This document shows positions 7,120 through 15,960 of a stretch of DNA of 64,000 nt, piece after piece. Source of the DNA: CAZSDU01 sp964429135 (GTDB lineage Bacteria > Bacteroidota > Bacteroidia > Bacteroidales > FEN-979); NCBI GenBank assembly GCA_964429135.1, contig CAYSAU010000003.1:1-64000 (forward strand), written 5' to 3'. The position numbers and the translations under genes are program-made. Under the pieces are notes generated by a model, which saw nothing but the letters and a program-made list of their open reading frames with translations, had not been told where the DNA came from and did not search any database. Positions within the stretch are counted from its first letter, which is position 1, and the number at the start of each line of letters is the position of its first letter.

Positions 7120-10100
7120 TAACTGATGTCGTCTGTCATGACTGGTTTTACTTCAATGGTCAGTTGTGTATAATCAATACTTTTTTGTCCAGTATTTCTT
7201 GACAAATAAGAATAAATGGCAGGGATCACATAAAGGGTCAGGAAAGTAGAGAAAATCAACCCTCCGACCACTGCAATGCCCAGGGATTGCCTGCTTTCCG
7301 CGGAAGCTCCCAGGTTCAGTGCAATGGGAAGTACCCCGAGGATCATGGCCGAAGAGGTCATGAGGATGGGACGAAACCGGGAAATGGCGGCACGTTGCAC
7401 TGCTTCAACCTTATCCAGACCTGAATTCTTCCGTTGATTGGCAAACTCGATGATCAGAATTCCGTTCTTTGTCACCAGTCCGACCAACATAACCATGCCG
7501 ATTTCACTGAAAATATTAAGGGTCTGATTAAAATACCAGAGCGAGAGCAAGGCTCCTGCAATAGCTAAGGGAATCGTGAGCAAGATGATCAGGGGATCGA
7601 TAAAACTTTCAAACTGGGCAGCCAGGATCAGGAATACCATAACGATCCCTAATAAAAAAACAAAAACAAGGCTGGATGAGCTTTCCTTGAAGTCTCTTGA
7701 TTGTCCGGCAAGGGCAGTATTGAATTCAGCGTTTAGCACAGATTTTGCAACCCCATCCAAGGCCTGAATTCCATCACCCAGGGTTGCTCCCGGTGCCAGG
7801 CCTGCTGAAATGGTAGCAGAGATATAACGATTGAAGGCAAAGATTGAAGCCGGGTTGATATTTTCTTCCACATTGATCAGGTTATCAAGCGGAATAAGAA
7901 TTCCCTGGTTGTTTCTCACGTATAATGCCTTCAGGGCATCCGGCCGGTCACGATCATACCTCATTACCTGGCCGATAATTTCGTATTGCTTTCCATCCAT
8001 GATAAAGTAACCATACCTTTGGCCGCTCATGGTAAGTTGCAGGGTACGCGCGATTTCCCCTGTCGAAGTGCCAAGTTGGGCAGCTTTCTCCCGGTTGATG
8101 GTAATCCTTAATTCCGGTTTGTTTACTTTGAAATTGGCATCTACGAACTGCAGTAAGGGTATCTTTTTGGCCTCTTCCAGAAATCGGGGGAGTACTTCTT
8201 CGAGGGCATGAAGGCTGGGAGCGAGGATAACATATTGCAGAGGCTGGCCTGAAAACCGATCACCGATGGTAGGGGGTTCAAATGGAAAGGTTCGGATACC
8301 GGTAATCCCCTGAAAATCTTTGGATATTTTCCTGAAAATTTGGTGTTGGGTACGGTTTCTCTGATCAGGATCTTTCAGGTATATGATCTCCTGGGCTTTA
8401 TTGGGGTTATCAATGGTGCCGAGACTCGGGGCAATCAGGTAAAAGTAAACGCTTGCCTCGGGAATTGAGTCATCCACATAAGTATCAACCTGCTGCATAT
8501 ATTTCTCCATAAATTCATAGGAAGATCCTTCAGGAGCCAGGGTTGGAATGCGAATATTCGACCTGTCCTCAAAGGGGGATAACTCGGAATGCAACGCACG
8601 AAAGAAAACAATGATCAACAGGATAACCACAGTAAAAATTGGAAATACCAGCCATCTCCTGTTCATAAAACCATTTAATGAATAGCGGTAAGCCCTGTTT
8701 AAGGCCAGAAAAAACGGTTCGGTGGTTCGCATCAGCCAGTTGACATTCAGATGACGTTGATCCTTCAGTATCCGGGAGCACATCATGGGTGATAAGGTCA
8801 GTGCAACGAAAGCCGAAATCAAAACGGAGCCGGCGACAACAATGGCAAATTCACGGAATAAGCGTCCGATCAAACCCTGCAGGAACATGATCGGGACAAA
8901 TACGGCTGCCAGCACGATGGTTGTCGAAATGACGGCAAAATAAATTTCCCGCATCCCGCGATGAGCCGCTTCAACCGGATGAATTCCCAGATCAATCTTG
9001 GTATAAATATTTTCCAGTACCACGATGGCATCATCACAAACCAGCCCGATGGATAGTACAATGGCAAGCAGTGTCAGTACATTGATGGATAAACCCATGA
9101 TGGCCATGATGATGAATGCTCCGATGATAGAAACCGGAATCGCCACTACCGGTATAAGCGTTGACCGCCAGTTCCGGAGAAAAACAAAAATGATCAGGAT
9201 AACCAGGATCAGGGAAATGATGATGGTCTGCTGAACCTCTTTCACAGCTCCTCTTTCAAATTTCGTAAAATCGAATCCGATGCTGATGGTATATTCGGCT
9301 GGAATTTCGTTTTTCAGCAGGTTCATACGGCGATAAAACTCATCGGCTATGGCAATATTATTGGCCCCATTCTGAGGTACCACCCCGATAATAACCACGG
9401 GTAAACGATTCATCATGGCCGTGGAGCGATCATTTTCAGGATAGAGCCCGGCTGTGCCGATGTCGGAAACACGGATGATATTCCCATCTTCCTGCTTAAG
9501 AATAAGGTTTTCGAATTGTTCTGAGGTTTGCATCAAACCAAGGGTTCGGATCGTCAGTTCTGTCAGGTTTCCTTCCACCCTTCCAGATGGCAATTCAACA
9601 TTTTCACGGTCAATGGCTTTTTGTATATCGAGGGATGTGATTCCGTTGGAAGCCATTTTATAAGGATCAAGCCATAATCGCATGGAGTATTTCTTTTCTC
9701 CATAAATTTTAATATCCCCCACTCCGGGGATCGTCTGCAACCTTTGCTTGATCTTGTTTTCAACCAGGTCGTTAACTTCCATAATATTCCGCGAATAGCT
9801 TCTGACCACCATGAAAATGATGGCATTGGCATTGGCACTCAGTTTTTCTACTACCGGAGGATCAACATCCTTGGGGAGAAATTTAATGGTTTTTGAAACC
9901 CTGTCACGAACATCGTTGGCCGAAGCTTCCATATCCTTTCCAAGCATAAATTCGACCGTAATCATGCTTGATTGATCAGTTGAAATGGATGAAAGAACAC
10001 GGATCCCCTCTATACCGTTGATAGCATCTTCCAAGGGTTCGGTGATCTGAGCCTGGATAATCTCTGCATTGGCACCGGTATAAGTAGTATTGACTGTCAC

Positions 10101-10232
10101 TATCGGCGGCGACATTTCGGGATATTCCCGGATACCCAGATAAGCCATACCCACTAACCCGAAAATCACGATCAGCAATGAAAATACAATAGCCAGAACA
10201 GGTCGGTTGATGCTGACAGATGAAAGGCTCAT
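7119..10232 (-). CDS. RND-family (HAE1/AcrB-like) efflux permease
   Basis: 1,037 residues, the normal AcrB length, with 12 transmembrane helices and two large periplasmic loops. The N-terminus SINRPVLAIVFSLLIVIFGL is typical. Proton-relay residues are present: the Asp pair in GLVCDDAIVVLENI (TM4) and the Lys in GLVTKNGILIIEFA (TM10). The conserved FREFAIVVAGSVLISAFVAL is intact. It pumps hydrophobic or amphipathic compounds using the proton gradient, with the fusion protein and the TolC channel. The start lies 1 bp after the fusion-protein stop. The substrate cannot be told from sequence. Confidence 0.95.
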   Translation of the reverse strand: MSLSSVSINRPVLAIVFSLLIVIFGLVGMAYLGIREYPEMSPPIVTVNTTYTGANAEIIQAQITEPLEDAINGIEGIRVLSSISTDQSSMITVEFMLGKDMEASANDVRDRVSKTIKFLPKDVDPPVVEKLSANANAIIFMVVRSYSRNIMEVNDLVENKIKQRLQTIPGVGDIKIYGEKKYSMRLWLDPYKMASNGITSLDIQKAIDRENVELPSGRVEGNLTELTIRTLGLMQTSEQFENLILKQEDGNIIRVSDIGTAGLYPENDRSTAMMNRLPVVIIGVVPQNGANNIAIADEFYRRMNLLKNEIPAEYTISIGFDFTKFERGAVKEVQQTIIISLILVILIIFVFLRNWRSTLIPVVAIPVSIIGAFIIMAIMGLSINVLTLLAIVLSIGLVCDDAIVVLENIYTKIDLGIHPVEAAHRGMREIYFAVISTTIVLAAVFVPIMFLQGLIGRLFREFAIVVAGSVLISAFVALTLSPMMCSRILKDQRHLNVNWLMRTTEPFFLALNRAYRYSLNGFMNRRWLVFPIFTVVILLIIVFFRALHSELSPFEDRSNIRIPTLAPEGSSYEFMEKYMQQVDTYVDDSIPEASVYFYLIAPSLGTIDNPNKAQEIIYLKDPDQRNRTQHQIFRKISKDFQGITGIRTFPFEPPTIGDRFSGQPLQYVILAPSLHALEEVLPRFLEEAKKIPLLQFVDANFKVNKPELRITINREKAAQLGTSTGEIARTLQLTMSGQRYGYFIMDGKQYEIIGQVMRYDRDRPDALKALYVRNNQGILIPLDNLINVEENINPASIFAFNRYISATISAGLAPGATLGDGIQALDGVAKSVLNAEFNTALAGQSRDFKESSSSLVFVFLLGIVMVFLILAAQFESFIDPLIILLTIPLAIAGALLSLWYFNQTLNIFSEIGMVMLVGLVTKNGILIIEFANQRKNSGLDKVEAVQRAAISRFRPILMTSSAMILGVLPIALNLGASAESRQSLGIAVVGGLIFSTFLTLYVIPAIYSYLSRNTGQKSIDYTQLTIEVKPVMTDDIS

Positions 10233-10233
10233 C

Positions 10234-11289
10234 TCAATTAATTTTTATAATTCGTAAGGGAGCATCTTTTTTAAGCCTGAGCAGGTTGGTCGCAATCACC
10301 GTATCACCTGCCAACAAGCCTTGAAGTATCTGAACAGACTCCTTATTCCTTAATCCTGTCCTAACCTCCCTGATTTCTGCCTTTCCTGCTTTAACCAAAA
10401 AAACGTTGTATCCTTTAATGGATGGCACTAGTACAGCAGTTGGCAGGAAAAGAGAAGCGTTTATTCCCTTCAGGTCAAGGCTTACTTTTGCAGAAGTTCC
10501 TGCAACCAATTGTCCCTTCCTGTTATCACATAGAGCCCGAATCTGTATCGTCCTTGTTTTCAAATCCACAGCAGGCTCAACAGCTTCAACTATGGCATGA
10601 AAAGGGTCAGTCGCATAATCAGTGGTAAATAACACCGTGGCTCCTGGTCTGATATCATTCGCGTACCTTTCAGGGATAGAAAAATCTATCTTCACCCGGC
10701 TGATATCCTGTAGACTAGCCAGGACAAGGCCTGGATTGACCAGGGCTCCTTCACTGATGCTTCGTAATCCGATTTTTCCGGAAAACGGTGCAAGTATCTC
10801 CGTTTTTGACAGATCAACTTTTAAAACCTCAATTTCAGCCTGTAAGGTATTCCTGTGATTCAGTATTTCATCATAGTCCTCCTGGCTTACCCCGCCTTTT
10901 TCCAATAATTTTCCTTGACGGACCTCATTGGCTTTAGCCAGATTCAGTTCAATATTCAACTTATTGATCCGGGCAATAATATCGGCATCATCGAGTTTAA
11001 TCAATAACTGTCCTTGATTGACCCAGGATCCTTCCTTGAACAAGATTTTGATGACTTTCCGGTTAATTTCGCTGACGATTTCGACACTTTCATTCGCCCT
11101 GATGGTTCCTATGGTAAATAATTGGTAGCGAACAGACGTATCCCTGGCAATTACAACTTCTACCGGAATGATTGGGTTCGTACCTGCTGCATTCTCCTGT
11201 TCTGCCCGTCCATGGCCGGAAAATATTTTATACATAACCAGGATTAATAGTACAACTATAAAACCAGAAATAATCAGCGTTTTTTTCAT
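10234..11289 (-). CDS. RND efflux periplasmic adaptor (membrane fusion protein)
   Basis: 351 residues. One N-terminal membrane segment (MKKTLIISGFIVVLLILVMY) anchors a periplasmic adaptor. The lipoyl halves are visible on each side of a helical hairpin: INRKVIKILFKEGSWVNQGQ before it and LAPFSGKIGLRSISEGALV after it. Beta-barrel and membrane-proximal domains follow (ISRVKIDFSIPERYANDIRP onward). It links the inner-membrane permease to the TolC channel. It starts 22 bp after the adenosine-deaminase-like gene and sits 1 bp before the permease, so it heads the pump genes in an operon. Confidence 0.93.
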   Translation of the reverse strand: MKKTLIISGFIVVLLILVMYKIFSGHGRAEQENAAGTNPIIPVEVVIARDTSVRYQLFTIGTIRANESVEIVSEINRKVIKILFKEGSWVNQGQLLIKLDDADIIARINKLNIELNLAKANEVRQGKLLEKGGVSQEDYDEILNHRNTLQAEIEVLKVDLSKTEILAPFSGKIGLRSISEGALVNPGLVLASLQDISRVKIDFSIPERYANDIRPGATVLFTTDYATDPFHAIVEAVEPAVDLKTRTIQIRALCDNRKGQLVAGTSAKVSLDLKGINASLFLPTAVLVPSIKGYNVFLVKAGKAEIREVRTGLRNKESVQILQGLLAGDTVIATNLLRLKKDAPLRIIKIN

Positions 11290-11311
11290 AGATTACGCTT
11301 TGGTGACAATT

Positions 11312-12256
11312 TCAATCCAAACCATTCTGGCGGATGATATCCAGCTCTTCAGCGGTGAAGTTCCCTGCAGTATATAACCTGCGCATTTGTTCGGAAACAC
11401 CCATTCCAAACACCAACACATCATCCGTATTGATGGTCACTTTAATGCCATGATCAAACAGTATCCTTATGGGATGTGTTTTATAGGAGCGAACCCTTTT
11501 CAAGCGAATATTACTTGCCGGGCAAATGTTCAATGGTATATGATGGTCAGCAAGCCAACGCATGACCTCCGGTGATTCAGCAGCCCTAAGGCCATGCTGG
11601 ACGGCGTCGAGTTCAAGCGTTTCTACTGTTTCCTTGACGGAATAAGCATCACCATATTCTCCAGTATGGGCTTTGCATTTCATCCCTGCTTTTCTTGCAA
11701 ATCGGTATAACTCCCTGAAGTTCTTTAGGGGCTGCACCATTTCATCGTCGTAAAGATCAATCGATTTAAAAAAACCACTATCAAAATAAGGTTCAGATTC
11801 GAGTAAAAGCTTGCGTATAGATTTCCCTCTAATAAATCCAAGTTCCGGTCTGAAATCAATTTCAGGTGCAATTCTATGATGAGCCTCTGATAAGATAGTG
11901 ATAACCTTTTCAGGTGTTAGGCCGAATACTTGTCCATACCCACTGTCCAGGCTCATTTCAAGAACTCTTATCCCATCGTTTTTAGCCTGTTGAAAAGCGG
12001 CTTCGACAACCAGGCGGAAGGCATCAGGATGATGAAGCAAAACAGGGCGGTAAACTGTAGCAATCCATTGATCAAGCTCCTGAATTGTACCCAGTCTGGG
12101 TTTGAACTTTTGAATTTTCTTACCATAGAACTTCTCTATCGCATTGATACGGCCTCCCATCAGGCAATGGTTATGCAGATCTCCTTTAGGCCATTTCCTG
12201 ATGGAGGTAAGACTCAAACTTTCTATTGATTTGGGAAATGAAGTTTTCAAATGCAC
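11312..12256 (-). CDS. Adenosine/AMP deaminase-family amidohydrolase
   Basis: 314 residues from a GTG at 12256. Metal and catalytic motifs of the adenosine deaminase superfamily are in order: PKGDLHNH (metal HxH, near residues 28-30), then HTGEYGD (family norm HAGE), VQHGLRAAES, NICPASNIRL and INTDDVLVFG (Asp pair). It likely deaminates or hydrolyses a purine nucleoside or similar compound; the exact substrate is not determinable. The GTG lies 2 bp after the stop of the upstream gene. An in-frame ATG at 12313 would extend it into that gene by 55 bp with a non-conserved leader, so the GTG is preferred. The C-terminus stops at RQNGLD, somewhat earlier than usual family members, which could be natural or a recent truncation. 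Confidence 0.8.
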   Translation of the reverse strand: MHLKTSFPKSIESLSLTSIRKWPKGDLHNHCLMGGRINAIEKFYGKKIQKFKPRLGTIQELDQWIATVYRPVLLHHPDAFRLVVEAAFQQAKNDGIRVLEMSLDSGYGQVFGLTPEKVITILSEAHHRIAPEIDFRPELGFIRGKSIRKLLLESEPYFDSGFFKSIDLYDDEMVQPLKNFRELYRFARKAGMKCKAHTGEYGDAYSVKETVETLELDAVQHGLRAAESPEVMRWLADHHIPLNICPASNIRLKRVRSYKTHPIRILFDHGIKVTINTDDVLVFGMGVSEQMRRLYTAGNFTAEELDIIRQNGLD

Positions 12257-12258
12257 GC

Positions 12259-12864
12259 TTAAAATTTTCCCGAGATCCCGAAGTTTACCACCCCGCGGAA
12301 ACCATAACCCCATTCCATGAAAGCACCAATTTCTTTCCCTACTCGAAGTCCAAATGCATTAATATGAAATGCAGCAGAAATACCGGAATCATAGGAAGTG
12401 GTGCTCCCTTGCCTATCCTGCCAAAGCACCAAGGCAGCTCCGGCCTGGATGCCAGAGTACATGGAAAAAATCCCTTTGTTTAGATAAATGAAATCAACCC
12501 TGGGAAGTACGGATATCACATAATAATTCCAGGATATCTCCTTCCCCGCCTTGGTTTTTATCACCGAGCTGACCGGGTTGACATTAAGGGAAACCCCCAC
12601 GCTTAACCAACGGTTAATCAACCGGCTGTATTCGAGATCAGCCACTCCGTAAAAAGAACAGGTGTAATCGCTGATGGAATCCGACATGATCTTGATCCCT
12701 ATCGCAGGCCAGATAGAATACAGGGAATTAACCATTTCAACGCCGGTGAGGATACCGTATCCCAACCTGACCTCGTTTTTTGCTTTCATGGTTTCTTGTG
12801 CCAAACAGGCACTGCCTGTAATTGTTATCACAACCAGGCAGGCTAAGAAAGTTTTGATTTTCAT
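12259..12864 (-). CDS. Predicted small outer-membrane beta-barrel protein
   Basis: 201 residues from the ATG at 12864, beginning with a signal peptide (MKIKTFLACLVVITITGSAC, cleaved near LAQ). The rest alternates polar and hydrophobic residues with aromatic girdles (SWNYYVISVLPRVDFIYL; FSMYSGIQAGAALVLWQD), consistent with an eight-strand barrel. It ends in FGISGKF with a terminal Phe, as barrel proteins often do. An in-frame ATG at 12888 overlaps the promoter box and is rejected. It is the first gene of the efflux directon. No specific function is recognised. Confidence 0.75.
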   Translation of the reverse strand: MKIKTFLACLVVITITGSACLAQETMKAKNEVRLGYGILTGVEMVNSLYSIWPAIGIKIMSDSISDYTCSFYGVADLEYSRLINRWLSVGVSLNVNPVSSVIKTKAGKEISWNYYVISVLPRVDFIYLNKGIFSMYSGIQAGAALVLWQDRQGSTTSYDSGISAAFHINAFGLRVGKEIGAFMEWGYGFRGVVNFGISGKF

Positions 12865-12885
12865 AGTGTATTTTTTTGATTCATC

Positions 12886-12893
12886 CAAAGATA
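12886..12893 (-). promoter_or_regulatory. -7 promoter box (TATCTTTG) heading the efflux directon
   Basis: Exact TAnnTTTG match, 21 bp upstream of the ATG at 12864. It is the only such box recognised ahead of the six genes down to 4764, so it may drive them all. Confidence 0.6.
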
Positions 12894-12921
12894 AAAATTT
12901 GACAGAAATTAATACAGTTTT

Positions 12922-15885
12922 TTACAACTTCAATGAAATCATAAATTGATCTGAGGGTCGCATTTTATCCATATAGGCCCTGGCATAACCCAGGGAAAGA
13001 GTGGATTTAAGCAGGGAAAACAACACGAGTTCAATATCCACCTGGGCCCCGGTAGAAAAAAGGTTACGATTGACCTGATCATTCCAGAAATTCGTGAATA
13101 AACCCTGCCCGAAGACCGAAAAGCGCATATAGGTCGAGTAAAAGCCAAGAAAACCAAGGTTCCGGAATCGGATGGGCTGAAAATTGACTTCTGTGCTCAG
13201 CTTACCATAATTCAAAGCAGAAGCCTGGTCAATTTTAATTCCCGGGAAACTCGACATTTCCCGGTATTGCTGCGACGACCGATATTCGAGGTAATTGTTC
13301 CCGAAACCTCCGAAATAAAAATAGCTATTGGTCTTATCAGATTCCCCGAAGGACTGCCCCAGGGAAGTCCTGAACCATAGCGATGAATTCCTTAAAGGCA
13401 GCAGAAAACCAAAATCGAAATTATTGATCAATTGCGGATAGAATGTGTTTTTCGCAAAACTTGTATATGCAAAAACATTCCAATCATATCCCTGTTCGGG
13501 TTCTATTGCCCCCAGGGACTTCCTGAGGTAACTTTTATGAAAATTGATGGTGCCGACATACAGGTTACGGTAATCAGAAGCTACATTTTGGTAGAAAGGT
13601 AGAGTTTCCAGATCGCCATAGGCAGTGACTTTAACGTACAGGTCTGTTTTCCTTGGAGAAAGATGGTTGAATAATTTATAATATTTCACCGAAAAGGAAT
13701 AGCCGGCCCGGCTGAACTTAGTCGGACCAAAAAGATCATAGAAGTCGGCATAATTATAATTTGCCACAAAGGTCCAGTTCCACAAATTATATTCGGCCGA
13801 CAGGTGAATGGTTTGCTTCAGTGGCAGGGTCGGTTGTGGAGAAAACGACATCTTTAATACCAGAGAGTTTAGTCCCATGGGATCCATAAAATTCAAACGG
13901 TAACCCGCCGACATATATACTTTGTATCCCTGGATGATGGGATAAGCGCTGGCAAACTTCAACTCCTTGATCGGAACATATTTTTTTTCCGTCACCTTTA
14001 GAGAATCCAGGTTGATCTTAGAAGGTGGCTGAAGCATCCATGATTCAACTTCCGGATACTTCTCGTAAATTTTCTGTCCTAAAAATTCAATCGCGTTAAC
14101 ATCCGCCAGGGTATCAATTTTCATTATTCCCGGTAGCATTCCATTTTTGTTATATTCCAGTACGAGCATGGAATCCCGTGAAATGGGCAAGGGTCTGAAA
14201 AATCCGCTGCTGGCATTGGTCAGTATTTCCGGCCTGCAGGTTTCCAGCGGAATTCTAAAGACATTTGAAACCCCGGTATAATAGGTGGTCCCGTAAAGAT
14301 ATTTGCCGTCAGGGGAAAACACGAAATTGGAAGCCGGATTGTCCTCAAATTCATAAATCTCCCTGTATTCGTCTTTTCCGGCCAACAAATCCGGAATACG
14401 GAACAATATCAGTTTCTGTCTGCCCTGGATGTCGGAAAGCGTCCCCGATAACCAACTGCCATCGGGAGAAATATCGAGATCCGAGAAATCCTTACCAAAG
14501 GGCAGGGTGTAAAGTTCCGTCCATTTTTTATACGGCGGGAGGATACGGACCAGGGTTGAGCGACCGCTCATATTCTGAACGGCATACAGGGCATGGTCAT
14601 TGCGGTTGAATACGAGGTTCCCGGCCCGGTCATACTGGATCAGGTTCCTGGTCTTCCCTGTTTTGATATCGATCGACTGCAATCCGCGCCAGTCATTGTT
14701 ATGGGTTGATGCGAAAAGGGTTTTGGAGGAATCATCATACGCCAGGCTGGTTACGTAATACAGGCTGGGACTTGGGACTGGGGCAATTTTTTCCATTGCA
14801 CCCGTTCGGATATCAATACTCGCAATGTAGGCTAATTTTCCCGGGTAATTGACCGCCATATATATTTTTCCGGCATCTTTATCATAGTGGAATCGGGAAG
14901 CCGATCCCAGCGGTTTTTCCATGATTTTCCTGTACTTGCTTTCCGGCAATTGCCTGATCTTTTCCATATTGCCTTGCTGGAATTCATGTTCCCAGCTGAT
15001 CCACCGCCTCCATTCCTGTTGTATCGGTATCCCGTAAACATTTTTAAACTGTCTGGCATAGAATCTCCTGCTGGTATCGGTACGGGCATAAAAATCCCTG
15101 AGTTTATCAAGTCCATAATGATAAGCGAGATAACTGACAAATCTTGTCCCGTAGAGATAGGAATTTACACCGACCTGAAAGTCGATGGTAGTGCCTTCCG
15201 TCTCTAGTCCGATCACGTTATAGAAGAAACTGCTGTCGCGTACCATGGTTCTGAAAACCATTTCATCGTATCCGCCCATAACGCGTCCGATTCCTCCACT
15301 CATCCATGTTTCCATGAACACGGCAATCCCTTCGTGATACCAACGGGGGGAATACCATCTTGGTGTGGTAAAATAGCTGTATATCAGCGACAAAGGATCC
15401 CGGTTATCGGGCATGACTTTTCCTCCGAAGATTTTCCTGATAATACGGTCTGTTTTTGAGGCTTTGTCGCACATCACCTGATGCGTGAGTTCATGGCTCA
15501 TCAACCATTGCATACGCTCATTGGAAGGGACCACCGCATAGGTATAATCAAATGGGGAAACACCGATATTGAGAAAATTATATGGGATCACCATGGTGCC
15601 GCCATTTCCCACATCTGAAAAATCGTTAAACAGGATATTGGTTTCCCCGGAAGGCTGATAATCCCAGAAGTCCTTATGGAACATCAGGGCATTCTCAAAA
15701 GATCTTACGGTATGGGGAACCAGGTAAGAGGTGTTTTTATCCAGAAAAACCAACCTGACATTGCTGGTCTCGAATTTCTGGATCCTGATCCCGGTCTGTG
15801 CCATAAACTGAGTGGGATAAGCACAGAAGATCAGAAACAGGAAAGATAGAAAGAAGTTCAAAAAAATAGGGCAGAACTTATTCAT
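12922..15885 (-). CDS. Zinc-peptidase-like / propeller / outer-membrane barrel fusion protein
   Basis: 987 residues from the ATG at 15885, with a signal peptide (about 1-28). Residues about 40-300 resemble a gluzincin (peptidase MA-like) domain: HELTHQ at 131-136 gives HExxH, and WYHEGIAVFME supplies the third ligand E185. Residues about 310-590 contain repeated TolB/PD40-like propeller blades (FSDLDISPDGSWLSGTLS; NFVFSPDGKYLYGTTYYT). From about 660 to the end there are long amphipathic strands with aromatic ends, closing with MISLKL, as expected of an outer-membrane barrel. It may be a surface-anchored peptidase or a structural relative. The gene is monocistronic, with a promoter box just upstream. 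A start at 15906 (seven more residues) is possible. Confidence 0.8.
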   Translation of the reverse strand: MNKFCPIFLNFFLSFLFLIFCAYPTQFMAQTGIRIQKFETSNVRLVFLDKNTSYLVPHTVRSFENALMFHKDFWDYQPSGETNILFNDFSDVGNGGTMVIPYNFLNIGVSPFDYTYAVVPSNERMQWLMSHELTHQVMCDKASKTDRIIRKIFGGKVMPDNRDPLSLIYSYFTTPRWYSPRWYHEGIAVFMETWMSGGIGRVMGGYDEMVFRTMVRDSSFFYNVIGLETEGTTIDFQVGVNSYLYGTRFVSYLAYHYGLDKLRDFYARTDTSRRFYARQFKNVYGIPIQQEWRRWISWEHEFQQGNMEKIRQLPESKYRKIMEKPLGSASRFHYDKDAGKIYMAVNYPGKLAYIASIDIRTGAMEKIAPVPSPSLYYVTSLAYDDSSKTLFASTHNNDWRGLQSIDIKTGKTRNLIQYDRAGNLVFNRNDHALYAVQNMSGRSTLVRILPPYKKWTELYTLPFGKDFSDLDISPDGSWLSGTLSDIQGRQKLILFRIPDLLAGKDEYREIYEFEDNPASNFVFSPDGKYLYGTTYYTGVSNVFRIPLETCRPEILTNASSGFFRPLPISRDSMLVLEYNKNGMLPGIMKIDTLADVNAIEFLGQKIYEKYPEVESWMLQPPSKINLDSLKVTEKKYVPIKELKFASAYPIIQGYKVYMSAGYRLNFMDPMGLNSLVLKMSFSPQPTLPLKQTIHLSAEYNLWNWTFVANYNYADFYDLFGPTKFSRAGYSFSVKYYKLFNHLSPRKTDLYVKVTAYGDLETLPFYQNVASDYRNLYVGTINFHKSYLRKSLGAIEPEQGYDWNVFAYTSFAKNTFYPQLINNFDFGFLLPLRNSSLWFRTSLGQSFGESDKTNSYFYFGGFGNNYLEYRSSQQYREMSSFPGIKIDQASALNYGKLSTEVNFQPIRFRNLGFLGFYSTYMRFSVFGQGLFTNFWNDQVNRNLFSTGAQVDIELVLFSLLKSTLSLGYARAYMDKMRPSDQFMISLKL

Positions 15886-15911
15886 CAGGTTAACCTTAAG
15901 AATCATTCTGC

Positions 15912-15919
15912 CAAATTTA
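15912..15919 (-). promoter_or_regulatory. -7 promoter box (TAAATTTG) for the peptidase-barrel gene
   Basis: Exact TAnnTTTG match. RNA would start near 15907, which favours translation from 15885 over 15906. Confidence 0.55.
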
Positions 15920-15960
15920 TCATAAAAGACGTATCGTAATACCGCGGGAATCTTTTTATT

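Noticed and set aside
14265..14609. A 114-codon plus-strand frame
   Set aside because: It is the complement of the propeller part of the peptidase-barrel gene, with biased, motif-free composition.
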